Below are positions 46,541 through 57,039 of a stretch of 64,000 nucleotides of DNA, in pieces. Below the pieces are notes generated by a model. The model saw only the letters and a program-made list of their open reading frames with translations. It did not search any database and had not been told where the DNA came from. How positions within the stretch are numbered: the stretch's first letter is position 1; each line of letters opens with the position of its first letter. Origin of the DNA: Heligmosomoides polygyrus polygyrus (lineage: Eukaryota; Nematoda; Chromadorea; Rhabditida; Heligmosomidae); the NCBI GenBank assembly GCA_947396885.1, contig OX377206.1, positions 92,005,960-92,069,959 on the forward strand. The letters are read 5' to 3'. A program made the translations under genes and the position numbers.

Positions 46541-47039
46541 TGAACTTTCTACTTCACCAGATGTTCAGCTGCCCCGATAACGTCTGGTGGGGGCTTCGCC
46601 CCCAAAACCCGAACATGGAACATTCCTAATCTTCATCCATTCTCCTTTAGGCCTTTTTACTTTTATTACCTTAAAAAAACCGGTTTTACTAAATAGATTA
46701 TTGCAACAGGATATGGTAGGGCAGAATCTTCACTGCTCCTATGAAGCTCACCTACCCTCTATCGCACGTACGTGATTTATTCTCCGAAGTGCCCGTTCTC
46801 TACGTCGCTAGAAACAGATCATGAGAGCCCCAATCCGACGTGCTTAATCTGCAGAAACATAAATATAATCTATTGGGATTTTGGTCGACCGGTCGATACC
46901 GTTGACTGTCGGACGGCAACAACACTCCTCCAAACCCCATAGTCACTCTCTCTACATCTCTGTCTCCCCACCCCCGTTCCCGCTAAAACTCCCTTACCTA
47001 TGTGCTGGTAAAGTAGTGGAGTGAGAGTCAAGCACACAC
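46541..47039. other. No recognised gene
   Basis: Nothing identifiable. Confidence 0.3.
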
Positions 47040-47600
47040 ATGTGACACTGAATCCCGACTAACGTGTCACCACGTTGCCGCGACGTCTATGATACTTCTG
47101 TACTCCAACACACGTGCCACGACTTCTGTAAGCCGTCTTCAGAGATCTGACACACACTCAACGGTGTTGAGGGAAAATGCTCTTATTCACGCTCCCCCCG
47201 CTAATGGTCCCCCTTTGTTGGTCCTCTCGCATTGGTCGCCCTTACTCGGAATCCCTACGCAAGTTGGACGACGTCTTCAGCGCGTCTTCTGAGAATCCAT
47301 ACGCTCGTTGGACGCCGTCTTCAGCACGTATCCTGAATCCCTACGCATGTTGGACGATATTGAGAGACTGTTTTCCTTATCCTCCTAATCCCCCCCCCCC
47401 CCTAGTGTTCCCCTTTGCTGTTCTCCTCTTCAGTGGTCCCCCATCCTACTGGTCCCCTTACTCGGAATCCTTACGCAAGTTGGACATCTGCGGCACGTCT
47501 TCTGAAATCCTATGCACGTTAGACGACGTCTAGGGCACGTCTTCTGAATGCCTACGCTACTCGTACCCTGATCAGCCCGATGATTATATCGTAAACTTGG
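47040..47600 (+). repeat. Minisatellite block
   Basis: Imperfect units of roughly 40 bp built on GAATCCCTACGC, GTTGGACGACGTCTTC and AGCACGTCTTCTGA recur from 47240 to 47560, with a poly-C run at 47392. Related to 7730-8070 on the opposite strand. Confidence 0.6.
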
Positions 47601-47789
47601 ACGATCCGTTGCCAACGATATAGTTCACCAGCAATCACCCATGGTTAAGCTCTAAGAAAGCCCTGCTGGTATCCGCCGCACTGTCGTAGGCATCTCTTGG
47701 CTTCAGCCCCCCTTCCCCTGATGGACACGTGATATTAGCCAATCGTCTGTATAGTAAGATTCCCCCCCCCCCCCCTCTCCCGGATACCA

Positions 47790-48130
47790 ATAGAAGCTCG
47801 TAAACGACTTGCTTCCGAACCTTCTATTTATTAATTCTGGCCCAGTTCTTGTTTCAAATTTTGCCCACCAGATGTTTTGCCGTTTCCCCTCACTCTTTTG
47901 AAACAGACTGAGTCTCGTTCCACCCACACTTTGTTTTAAAGAAACGCTTCCCGTTCATCCCTCCAGCAGAAGACATCAGATGTGTCTCACTGAACTGCTT
48001 TTTTCCTCCGCTCTAGCCGAGGGAACACCGTCGACAACCACCGGCACACACTTTCGCGCCCTAGCGCGCACAGCAGCAAGACGCGGCAACCGCGCGCGTA
48101 TGAAGTCACTAGCCGTCCCTGTCAGCGATT
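47790..48130. repeat. Inverted duplication arm (pairs with 57040-57320)
   Basis: Reverse complement of 57040-57320: ATGAAGTCACTAGCCGTCCC, AGGGAACACCGTCGACAACC and GACTGAGTCTCGTTCCACCC. Together with 45540-46410 it forms the split partner of the contiguous block at 57040-58290. Confidence 0.65.
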
Positions 48131-48392
48131 ACGGGGCAGCTCGGCCCCGAGCATGCTGAGTCATCGCGGCGAGGCAGATTCCAGACGGAAGAGTCCCGGC
48201 GCCTACTCCGACCCTACATCTCTAGCCGCACGTGCAATTCATGTGATTGCTTTCCCACGATGGAGAGACTTCACATGAGATCCAAAAGAAAGAAGATGAG
48301 GCGGGATTTGGAAGTACCATTGTTGCGAAATGCCGTCTTCCGGACCGGTTCGAGTGATGTTTGCTCCTTCACAGCAAAGCGGTAGAGATATA

Positions 48393-48394
<2 letters not shown>

Positions 48395-48438
<44 letters not shown>
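48395..48438. repeat. TA dinucleotide microsatellite
   Basis: About 21 uninterrupted TA/AT units. ORFs with alternating Ile-Tyr are artefacts of this tract. Confidence 0.95.
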
Positions 48439-48441
<3 letters not shown>

Positions 48442-48982
48442 ACCTCAAGATCGTCGGCTGTGCTATGAGTGGGTGTGTAGGAAGACACTCTCAGACGGAG
48501 AGACCTGCACCTTTATGTGCTGTGGATACCGATCGCTTAAGGATCAAGAGCGCGAGGTGTACAATCAACCTCTGCCTTCCTGCAAAGTCAGCAGTGGATA
48601 CTTCATAACGGATCCTGAAAGTCCGGTTCGCCCCCACTTCTGTGAGCCAAGAAGCGCCCCTCGTTCTATTATGCGCCGTATGGTGATCGAGAGGTGCAAC
48701 GAATTTTGGGCACAACCCTATTCGGGAACTCCGACCAGCGTTATCCAAGGCTTAGTAGCTGATGTGGCACAGCCACGCTTCGGTCAGGTGGCACATGAGA
48801 ACAAATATTGTTTAGAGAACGGTCTTTATGGTTTCAGACGATACTTTCACAGCCCCAGAGCGGATGGCAATGATGGACAGCTAACTGTTCCCTCATGGAA
48901 TGGGCAGGATAACCAGCGAACTTCGTTGAAAGGTTTCACAGTAAACTTCGAAGGGCGGTTCCTACTGGCACCCCTGCTATGA
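48428..48982 (+). CDS. Uncharacterised Cys-containing ORF
   Basis: A frame of about 169 residues after the first Met, containing CTFMCCGYRS, SCKVSSGYF and RPHFCEPRSAP. The CC-containing motif superficially recalls the Wnt C-terminus, but the following Cys pattern does not fit. I do not recognise the protein. It may be an exon or chance. Confidence 0.25.
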
Positions 48983-49097
48983 CAGCTCTATTACAGTTTG
49001 CGGCCTCACAGTTAGCTATGGCCAAATCGCAGATCCTGCCAATAGCGAATGGGAGAAATGGCTACAAGATATATCCGAAGTCGCGAAACCTGCAGGC

Positions 49098-49213
49098 AAA
49101 ATGAAATATACGATGAGATGAGACGCTTCAGACAGTTCCTACAGGCAGTTCCTACAAAATGAAATACACGATGAGATGAGACGCTTCAGACAGTTCCTAC
49201 AGGCGGATGGTCG
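49098..49213. repeat. 58-bp tandem duplication
   Basis: AAAATGAAATATACGATGAG at 49098 recurs as AAAATGAAATACACGATGAG at 49156. Each is followed by the same AGACGCTTCAGACAG stretch. Two copies. Confidence 0.85.
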
Positions 49214-50199
49214 TCCACCTACCACAAGAGAGTGTAAGGATCACCTTGATACCTGAGCCAGCAACCTTGCCCACTAGTTAGCTCTCAATGTGTCCCCGTC
49301 CCTTCGTTGTACTCCTCTGAAGAGCCCTACGCATGTTATCCTGCCCATTCCGTGAGGGAACTGTTAGCACGCTTGCCTTTGTGTTCAGGTATATGCTTGG
49401 TATACAAATTTAATCTCATGCTTCACACGATTCAGTTGTTTTTATTCGTATGTTGCCATTTGTACTTCAAACGCTTTGATAAAGAGTGCTCTAAAATATT
49501 TATCTCAAACAGAAGACAAGTCTCAAACATGTTTCTAAACATCCTGCAGAAACTCGGTGACCGTTCTGGCTGGATCAGAGCATTTCCTCAGTGATATCAC
49601 CAACAGTACGACTGGTGTGGAAATATATCACGCTGTGATGAGACGCCGGTCTTCAAATCGAGTTTCCCGTCAACCAGCAGCAGCAGTCGAACGCGGACAT
49701 TACTGCTATGTTGAGCACAGATATGGGCAGGTGGTTTAACAAGGAAACCCAATTTGTGGCCCGACTAAATTGGATGCATTCATCTTAAGACTGCCTACAT
49801 TGAGGAAAGCATTCCCTTCAATAGGGGTGAATAAAAGTGGGTGAATGATCGTAATGGGGAGATAACATAGCATAAAATTTTGTCGTAAATAGCCACGCCT
49901 TTGACCCGACAAGCCAGATACGACACAACAGAAAATTCGATTCTTACAAGAGGAGTAGCTGTATGGAATAGTTTGCACGAGAAAGCGAAAGTGGAGAGAA
50001 ACAACAGAAGCTCGATGTCTTCACCTACGGGCCTGTCCATAATTCGCGAAAAGAGCGACTCGTCGCCCTTGCAAAACATGAGCAACGATTAAAAGCGAGC
50101 GATCGGCACCGAAGGTCACAATGTTATAAAAATCCGACTCCTGACTTTGACGCCGTAGCCCAGCCGGGCTACTAACCCCCGCGAGCGTGGTTGCTAGCG
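49214..50199. other. No confident gene
   Basis: A short frame near 49900-49990 (TRQARYDTT, TRGVAVWNSLHEKA) vaguely resembles the C-terminal end of LINE ORF2 proteins. Not strong enough to call. Confidence 0.3.
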
Positions 50200-51190
50200 C
50201 GGCAGAGCAGATTCGAAACGGGCGCGAATGTTTCCAATGTTGGTTTACGTGTGAATGACGAGCTCACGGTCGCGATGAACGAGTCTTCCTGCACGATGAC
50301 GAAATGACGCTTACGAAATCTACAGGGACTGAGACGAACTACATCATGCTAAGGCCGGTTGACTTGACGTTTTGGAAGTATAGTAACATTGAAGCCGTTG
50401 CGAGAAATTATAGGGGGATACCTTTTAGGGAGGAGTGAAGGAGGTAATCACAGCTCCTATCCTCCAAGCATATAACGGCGCAAATCGGGTCAGGGGTGGG
50501 GGTCACCTCCTAAAAAGTGTCACCAACACAAAAGCAAAGCGACAAAACATACTGATAGTAAAGAATAGGTACAAACAATGCTATAGCTCTGTTCTGTGCT
50601 CTGCTCCGCTGACGCGGAGTAGAGCACACATTTGGGCAGGGAAGGGACTCCAGGGTGTGGCTCGAGTGACGCGCCCGTGTTAAAATGGCCACATCCTGGA
50701 GTTTCCTGCCTTGCCCAATTCGGAAGCATATAAATCACGGATATGTAATCGAAACAAGGAGATAAGACTGCACTTGCATTCGCTGTATGGAGCTACTAGC
50801 CGCGCCAGGCCATGTTGCCGTCTTTATGATAGTGGAGTGGCATGAATCGACACATACTCGAAAAGTTATAGAACATAATTGAGTTAAGAATGTTGGTCAT
50901 ATGTGTCTCGGCTTCCTCTCCATGAGCTCATGAATACATTCCCACTCTCAACGGTAAGATCTTCCGTATAATGCACAGTGCATGGAGCACCTCACAGATC
51001 ACAAAAACGTTAAGCCAGTAACATAGCAACAGTAACATGTCATAGTCAATAACAAATTAGCTCATAGGGGGAGGGGTCAGCCTGTACGGCAGCACTATGC
51101 AGCGTGTTGTGTTGTGCTATTGAGCTAGGCCATCACTAATGTAATTCGAGATACATATGCCTTCATACCAGGGCGGATAACCACTGAGTA
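50200..51190. repeat. Inverted duplication, right block (pairs with 43590-44360)
   Basis: Carries the inverses of the left block's landmarks and an insertion related to the hAT-like MITE (GGCGCAAATCGGGTC at 50469). Confidence 0.6.
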
Positions 51191-51205
51191 CTATACCTTT
51201 GTCAT

Positions 51206-51352
51206 TGGGAAAAATTTCGAATTTCGAATGATCGGATAATATTCGATTTTCAAAATTTCGAATTTCGAATGATCGAATAATGTTCAATTTTCAAAATTTC
51301 GAATTTCGAATAATCGAATTTCGAATTGTCGAATATTCGAACAATCAAATGA
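51206..51352. repeat. TTCGAA-type low-complexity array
   Basis: Irregular repetition of AATTTCGAA and GAATAATCGAA words. Similar to 54172-54365. Confidence 0.8.
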
Positions 51353-51392
51353 ACACCTTACTTATTTTGGTCACCCAATGATTGACATTTAC

Positions 51393-51670
51393 TTATTTTT
51401 TATTACCCACTGCAAACTGCGTTCGACAGAGCGGCATATACGAAGGCTTCAGATTGTCATTACACTTGTACCAGTTGGTTAATTGCGAAAAGGATCGGAG
51501 GACCGAACCGAGGCTGTGGAAGTCGGTGTCCAGGCTCAGATGCCGTTGTTCAAGCGCCGCGAAGGCTGCTCCATCCATTTCCTTCACGAGACCAAAAGAC
51601 GGTGACAAAGCTATAATGAAGCACCCTTGCTTCCCTAAGAATTCGTGCCCCGAGAAGAGAGAACACCTTG
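51393..51670 (-). CDS. Possible unrecognised exon
   Basis: An open frame reads GHEFLGKQGCFIIALSPSFG, then KEMDGAAFAALEQRHLSLD, then SLGSVLRSFSQ, and ends at a stop after about 90 residues. Composition is protein-like. No family recognised, no partner exon found. Confidence 0.25.
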
Positions 51671-51675
51671 GATAG

Positions 51676-52339
51676 GCAGAGCTAGATTGTTATAGATCTT
51701 GCTCCATAGCTTACTGCCTTTCCTTAGATTATACCAAAGCTTCTAGGTGGTGGCTAGCACGGACGAAGAAGTAACACAAAGGCGATCTGGTGCGGAAAAG
51801 ACACATTGGAGGCTCATGAATGGTGTTCTGGCTCCGTTGAAGAGCTTCGCTTCACTTGTAAGCAAACGGACCCGAAGTCCATGGTTGTAACCTAATCTGA
51901 TAAGACACTACGACTTGGGTAGTGTTATTGCGAAATGTTGATGACTCGCTTTCATAGGAAACGGAGTATTACTGGCTCTTGTACTCCATAGCGCTTGCTT
52001 GCTCTTACTCTGCTTGCTCTTACTCTCTTCTTTAACGCCTTTGCTGGTAGAAAGCAGGAGCTTCCCAGGCTCCAGAAAGTGCTACCTCCCTACCGAGGCT
52101 CCTTCCGGCTTTAATCGTTCTGTCGTTGTACTTGTGGTAGAAATACAAAACGGAAATCCTCCCGTAGTATACTGAAGACAAAAGCGCCATTGAACAGCCA
52201 TAACTCGATTCATTTGTTATTCACCGACTCTCGTGACTGGCCGCAGGACGCTCGATGGCGTTCGAAGAAAGCAGGGACGCAGCGGAGGTCCGCGTTTGCC
52301 CGCGCTTACCTCGCGTGGACTAACAAGGGAAGTGTCTGA
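51676..52339. other. No recognised gene
   Basis: Contains a short GCTTGCTCTTACTCT repetition near 52000. Nothing else was seen. Confidence 0.35.
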
Positions 52340-53035
52340 AGCGTATGTCTGAACGGGAGGAGCGAGTCATATAGGGAGAATCTCCACCGCTCAATTAGTA
52401 TAAAAGTGTGTTTATTTTTTGCCAAGTCGCTAAAGCTAAGGAGTAGGGGGTTGTTGTAGTCACAATGTAATCAGCGCCTCACGAGTTCGGCGGTCTTGTA
52501 TGCCCGCGATGTCTCTGCCTCAAGCGGGTCGCAGCGCAGTGGATAGAGACGTTGCTTCATGCGAGGGAGATCGAGGGTACCAATTCTCCTGCGCTGCTGC
52601 ACTTTTGCATTTCAACCGATTGTTGAGATTTGATGGATTCTGACGTCTATACCATTTCAGAGGTTTTCTACTAATTCTTCCAGCTGCATGCAGTGGTATT
52701 TAACATAATGATGTATAAACGTTCAACATCAGTGATACACAGGCACAGCGTGCATGAAGAAGAAGCACTGGTCACAATACGGACGGCGTATAAAGGTTAT
52801 AGGCTTCTCAGAGTTTGTTTCCCTAGATGGACCGATGACCTCGGGAAAACCATCCTGCTCGGATTTTCAAAGACCAGGAGTCGAGAGTGATGTCGCAAGT
52901 GGTTCAAATGAAGAAACGAGGTCTGTGGATCCCGCAAACTGACGTAACGGCCATCGATACACTCTTTCCCTCATCTTTGTCTGTCAACTGGAAATCAGAG
53001 GTCTGCTGAAGGTTTCCTAAAACCTACCACCAACA

Positions 53036-53224
53036 ATGTCCGCCGATGCTGCAGTGGTGATCCACCTGCTTACGCTGAAGTGTGGTCCACCTTTAGGCAA
53101 GGAACCTTCGAGGGAAGAAATCAAGCTGGCCGAAAAGATGGCCAGCATACTCAAGGACTTCGAAGCACGTCAACTTGAAGTTGACGAAGACGAACAGCTG
53201 GATGTGGTGGAAGAAGAAAATTGA
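53036..53224 (+). CDS. Short acidic ORF of FB1 element (62 aa)
   Basis: ATG to TGA frame: starts MSADAAVVIHLLTLKCGPPL, has a Lys/Glu-rich helix (REEIKLAEKMASIL) and an acidic tail. The same ORF start occurs, damaged, at about 970-1110 on the - strand within the first FB1 copy. It could be a first exon of an element gene. Function unknown. Confidence 0.4.
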   Translation: MSADAAVVIHLLTLKCGPPLGKEPSREEIKLAEKMASILKDFEARQLEVDEDEQLDVVEEEN

Positions 53225-53649
53225 GATCCGCAAGATGAACTGATAGACGTGTAGAGGCAAGTAAGCAGTCAGCAGCAGCAACAGCAGCAGTAAGTAGGAC
53301 ATATGATAACGTTTTCGAGTGGAATGATTTCACTCCCACGTCATTGTGCACGACCCTGCTTTTGACCTGCAAAAACGGGACAACTTCCTTAAGGTGGATG
53401 TCGAAGCTGCTAGTAGCTGAAGGAGAACGGATTTGTTATAATGACATTGAAGGTGATGTCGCTGGTATACCTGTGAGGAGTCTGTAGCTTTTATACACTG
53501 CCCGATTGTGACCAGTGCTTCTGTTTCATGCACTTTGGGCCTGTGCATCACTGGTGCTGAACGATTCAAATCAGTTTCTTGAAGCCTCAATTGGCTGGTA
53601 CCGAGGATGAAAGCCGTTACAACGATGTTTTGTTGCGATCAAAACTTCT

Positions 53650-53722
53650 AGCGCCAGGCGGGACTCGAACCCGCACCTCGCTGACCGGACGGGAATGCTC
53701 TACGCCATTACACCACCGGCGC
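53650..53722 (-). tRNA. tRNA-like sequence (Pol III A and B boxes), probably not a working tRNA
   Basis: The 73-nt - strand sequence starts GCGCCGG and ends CTGGCGCT with a 7-bp acceptor stem including one G-U pair. The T arm GCGGG-TTCGAGT-CCCGC is perfect. The A box TGGTGTAATGG and B box GGTTCGAGTCC fit the consensus. I cannot fold a standard anticodon arm, so no anticodon is assigned. It is more likely a tRNA pseudogene or SINE head. Confidence 0.4.
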
Positions 53723-53805
53723 CGTTTGATCGAACGCAACATCCGCTATCAGCGGCCGGCTCATCTCGTTCAACTCTCAACCAAACATATGAAATGCAAA
53801 AACGC

Positions 53806-53895
53806 AGCAGAGCAGGAGAATCGAACCCACGACCTCCCACCCATGAAACAACGTCTCTATCCACTGCGCTCCGAGCCACTTGCCGGGCGTACAAT
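53806..53895 (-). repeat. Second tRNA-like SINE head
   Basis: The reverse complement has GGAGCGCAGTGGATAGAG (A-box like) and GTGGGTTCGATTCTCC (B-box like), followed by GCATTTCATATG. Related segments are at 766, 1560 and 52536. It differs from the main SINE family. Confidence 0.55.
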
Positions 53896-54171
53896 ACCCA
53901 TGAATTCTATTGTAACAGACTCCCTACTCCTTGTGTTTAACGACTTGTCAAAAATAAACCCATTTTTACACTAATTGAGGGGTGGGGATTCTCCCTGTAT
54001 GGCTCGCTCCCCCTTTCAGACATGCGCTCCAGGCCCTTCCCTTGTCAGATTGCATACACACAATTCGACCACTTTAAATGACGTGCGAAACAAAACATCG
54101 TTCTTATCAAAAGGTCACAGTTCCCTGGTTTTCGAAGAGGAGTGCCATTAATTTGTTAAGAGGTTGATAAA

Positions 54172-54365
54172 GAATATTCGAAATTCGATTATTCGAAATT
54201 CGAAGCCTTCGAATATTCGAATAAACGAATAATTCGAATATTGGACTTTCTCGAATATTCGAATAAACGAATAATTCGAATATTGGACTTTCTTCGAATA
54301 GTCGAATATTCGAATATTCGAAATTCGAATTTATTCGAAATTCGACTATTTGAAATTCGAAAAGG
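54172..54365. repeat. TTCGAA-type low-complexity array
   Basis: Repeats of GAATATTCGAATAAACGAA, including a near-exact 46-bp duplication at 54210-54300. Similar to 51206-51352. Confidence 0.8.
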
Positions 54366-54716
54366 ACAAAGATATATTGAGTACATGGTGACCCACCCCC
54401 TCCCCCTAGTCAATTTGCACCTATAACTATCCCATTGGATGGGCTCCTGCAGAATGATATGGCATTTGGGAGGGTAGTTTCTCAAATGACTTCGAATTTA
54501 TCGGGCTCTGAAGAAGGGGACAACGCCGAAACGTTAGCCTAAATAAGGTATCGCCGCCAACGACGATGGCAGGGGCGTGGCCTATTTCCAACCCACGCTA
54601 GGGCACTCTCTTTCTGGATACCAAGGAATAAACACGTTCCTCTTCTCTCTGCTTCTGTACGTTATCATATAAATCCACTGAACCGCACATTTGGTGCATC
54701 GGCCTAATAAGCCATA

Positions 54717-54944
54717 TCGTAAGTCTCTCGCGTCCCTACGCCTAGAGCAACAAGTCGATCTATTGCAGATCGCATTCTCTATAATAAAGAGAATCGTAAG
54801 TCTCTCGCGTCCCTATGCCTAGAGCCGCAAGTCGATCTATTGCAGATCGCATTCTCTATAATAAAGAGAATCGTAAGTCTCTCGCGTACCTACGCCTAGA
54901 GCCGCCGGTCGATCTATTGCAGATTGCACTCTCTATCTAAGAGA
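54717..54944 (+). repeat. 77-bp tandem repeat, three units, in BEL/Pao leader
   Basis: Units start TCGTAAGTCTCTCGCGT at 54717, 54794 and 54871, with very few differences. The third is slightly shortened. Confidence 0.9.
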
Positions 54945-55100
54945 ACTACTCTCGGTTCACACCTTGAGCTGGTCTAATTACCACCACAGCCTCTAGTTAA
55001 GAGACTGCAAGGCTTCCGTATCAATTACGAGGAGCAACGAGAGAAAATTCTCACTTCGTTTCTTGAAAAAACAAGAACGAAACCCTTTTTTGAAAACAAA

Positions 55101-56060
55101 ATGGCGCTTCATTGTTATAAGACGCCTATTGTATTGAGTGCGACGACACTCAAAAACCTGGTTGATCGGTACAGCGATTATACCGCTGTGGTAGATTTCA
55201 GTACTATAGATGAAGAGACCTACGAAAAATGCAGGTCAACCATAGCCCTCCTACAAAGCGGGGTCAAGCAGATCAGAGAGGGGTAAGAAAAGCTCCAAAA
55301 ATTGTACAAAGAAGTCAGAGAAGAGTACAACAACTGTAAAAGCAGAACAGAAAGAAAGGACATCATGCATGAAATTGAGCAGATTGAAAATGAGTCGAAA
55401 CTGCACACTACAATAGCAGAATCTGATGAGTTTATGTTTAAGCTCATTACGCGTGTTGACGAAGCCAAGTGCATGCGCGAGAGAATGGACGTCATATTGG
55501 GCTATATTACACAAAGAGCTCAGCGAATCGAAGCGAATAGTTTGGAAAATTTTGAAACAAACGATCGCGAGAACAGCTGCGGTCAGAGCAACTCCGACAA
55601 TGCTGCAGCGGTCATACCCGCATATACTGCTATTCCTGATGCTAGTGGAAGTCTAAATCACACATCAGTACGATCCTGCAGATCTATCAAACCACCTCAG
55701 GCGCCTCTACCGTCGTTCTACGGTAACGCGGAGGAATTTCCCGAGTATTGGGCAGTTTTTGAATCTCTTGTCCACAAAAGCACTGAGTTGGACGTAATGG
55801 AAAAAAAAAACTGCTGCTCAAGGAAAGCCTAAAAGGCAGGGCGCAAAATTCCATTAAAGGAATTCGACTTGTGCCAGAAAACTACAACTGGATAGTCAAA
55901 ACGTTGTGCGACATCTTGTACCAATCTTTGCTACGCTGAACAAACAACTCGACTATTGCAACATGTGCCATATGTTACCCAAGATCCTGGCAGATTCACA
56001 AACGCCTCGAAAGAACCTCGCGGAATACATGAAAACGCCCAGGACTCAAAGCCTATCAGA
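55101..56060 (+). pseudogene. BEL/Pao gag (DUF1759-type), broken
   Basis: Starts MALHCYKTPIVLSATTLKNL. An in-frame TAA at 55284 interrupts it. The same frame continues through a coiled-coil-like Glu/Lys-rich region to PPQAPLPSFYGNAEEFPEYW, the conserved Pao gag signature (LP-F-G-W-F). A frameshift at the ten-A run near 55802 is followed, one frame over, by LLLKESLKGRAQNSIKG and NYNWIVKTL. Another shift follows near 55917. The element is inactive. Confidence 0.75.
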
Positions 56061-56122
56061 CCCATTTAACAGATCTAACAGACCCATTTTGTGGAGGGGC
56101 TCCAGCCGCTATAAACCCCTTA

Positions 56123-56514
56123 AGGCCCCCGCAGACTTCTGCGGCGCCGCTGAGCGGCGACGGCGAACGGCGAAACCGCTGAGCGGCGCCGCTCAGCGGC
56201 TTGACTCATCATCAGTGGGAGCGGTGATGGCGAGGTACTGTACTGTTTCTAGTCGGGACCGACTGGTGCTTAACAATAACGCGCCCCGATGACGATCGCG
56301 CGCCCGCATCGACCGTCTCCGCTCTGGATCCCGCCGCGAAAGGGCAGAGCGCAGAGCAGACAGACAGACGCTGGAGCGGCGCCGCCGGGTGGAATGATTC
56401 AAGTCATTTCCGCCAGCGACGCCGCCCAGCGGCGCTGCTGGCGGCGAGCTCTGCGTCTCTGCCCTATGGTTAAGCATAGGGCAGCGGCGACGCCGCAAAA
56501 GTCTGCGGGGGCCT
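56123..56514. mobile_element. Harbinger-like GC-rich MITE
   Basis: Ends AGGCCCCCGCAGACTT and the exact inverse, with TTA on both sides. The interior is a set of nested GCCGCTGAGCGGC-type palindromes. It interrupts the BEL/Pao remnant. Confidence 0.7.
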
Positions 56515-56589
56515 TTAAACGAGATCTATTTCGAAATCTACAAAACATTCTTCGCACCAGTGCACAAGGTACTCGAGATCCGTTCGATT

Positions 56590-56728
56590 AGTCCCAACAG
56601 GTACCCGGCATCACTGCGCGGATCCTTCAAAATATCGTGGTAGTAGGATGCTCGAGGCGCGGTCGACACACGCTCCAAATTGTGCGATTAGGTCATGAGT
56701 TTGGAGGACCGACGGAAACGCCGAGTTA
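56590..56728 (+). repeat. Dispersed repeat (pairs with 42795-43000)
   Basis: CACTGCGCGGATCCTTCAAA, GTAGGATGCTCGAGGCGCGG and GAGTTTGGAGGACCGACGG match the inverse of the 42.8-43.0 kb repeat. Its right side is interrupted by the next MITE. Confidence 0.6.
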
Positions 56729-56870
56729 AGGCCCCCACACACTTCGGTAGCGTTGCCGCTGCTCTATCCTTAACCATAGGGCAGGGATGCAGAGTTCGCC
56801 ACCAGCGATGTCCATACCCTATCCTTAACCACAGCAGCGAACGGCGTTGCCGCAGAAGTGTTTGGGGACT
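56729..56870. mobile_element. Harbinger-like MITE, small relative of 56123-56514
   Basis: Begins AGGCCCCCACACACTTC, ends GAAGTGTTTGGGGACT, and is flanked by TTA. Shares the inner CTATCCTTAACCATAGGGCAG segment with the larger element. Confidence 0.7.
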
Positions 56871-57039
56871 TTAAGAGCCGCTACGGCAGACCTCGGGGAC
56901 CCTTGCGACTAGCGCTCCACGACAACTCGTCCGCGTCGCGGCTTCCACCACAGTGGCAGTGTAGGTCCCCACTGCGGCGGGAGCGATATGGACGAGTTCT
57001 CCGGCTGCTGCCGCGAGACTCTGCAGAGGCCCTTATGTA

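Larger units (their letters stand above)
52340..54035. mobile_element. Fold-back element FB1, second copy
   Basis: The left arm (52340-53240, +) and the right arm (53480-54035, -) face each other. Shared landmarks are the TATA-like AGTATAAAA, a SINE-like GCAGCGCAGTGGATAGAG, and the block with GTGCATGAAG and GTCACAATACGG. Outer ends both read CTGAA-GGGGAGCGAG-CATA after orientation. The arm pair matches the element in the Twinkle intron. The left arm carries the 62-codon ORF; the right arm carries a tRNA-like insertion. Confidence 0.65.
54692..56100 (+). mobile_element. BEL/Pao LTR retrotransposon, 5' part
   Basis: An LTR-like end ...GAACCGCACA precedes TGGTGCATCGGCC (54692-54704), which is complementary to the 3' end of a nematode-type tRNA-Gly (GGCCGATGCACCA), a convincing primer-binding site. 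AATAAA near 54629 lies in the presumed LTR. A leader with three 77-bp tandem units follows, then a Pao-type gag. Protease, RT and integrase are absent. The LTR's left boundary is not resolved. Confidence 0.7.

Noticed and set aside
48330..48608. ORFs with alternating Ile-Tyr residues
   Set aside because: They are translations of the TA microsatellite.
48473..48660. Wnt-like Cys motif (CTFMCCGY)
   Set aside because: Only one short CC motif matches; the following conserved Cys pattern and neighbouring Wnt exons are absent.
56120..56518. TTAA flanks as evidence for a piggyBac element
   Set aside because: The terminal inverted repeats are symmetric only if the duplication is TTA, which matches Harbinger-like elements and the neighbouring relative.
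56289..56591. ORFs on both strands in the GC-rich block at 56.2-56.6 kb
   Set aside because: They lie inside a palindromic MITE whose GC richness keeps frames open.
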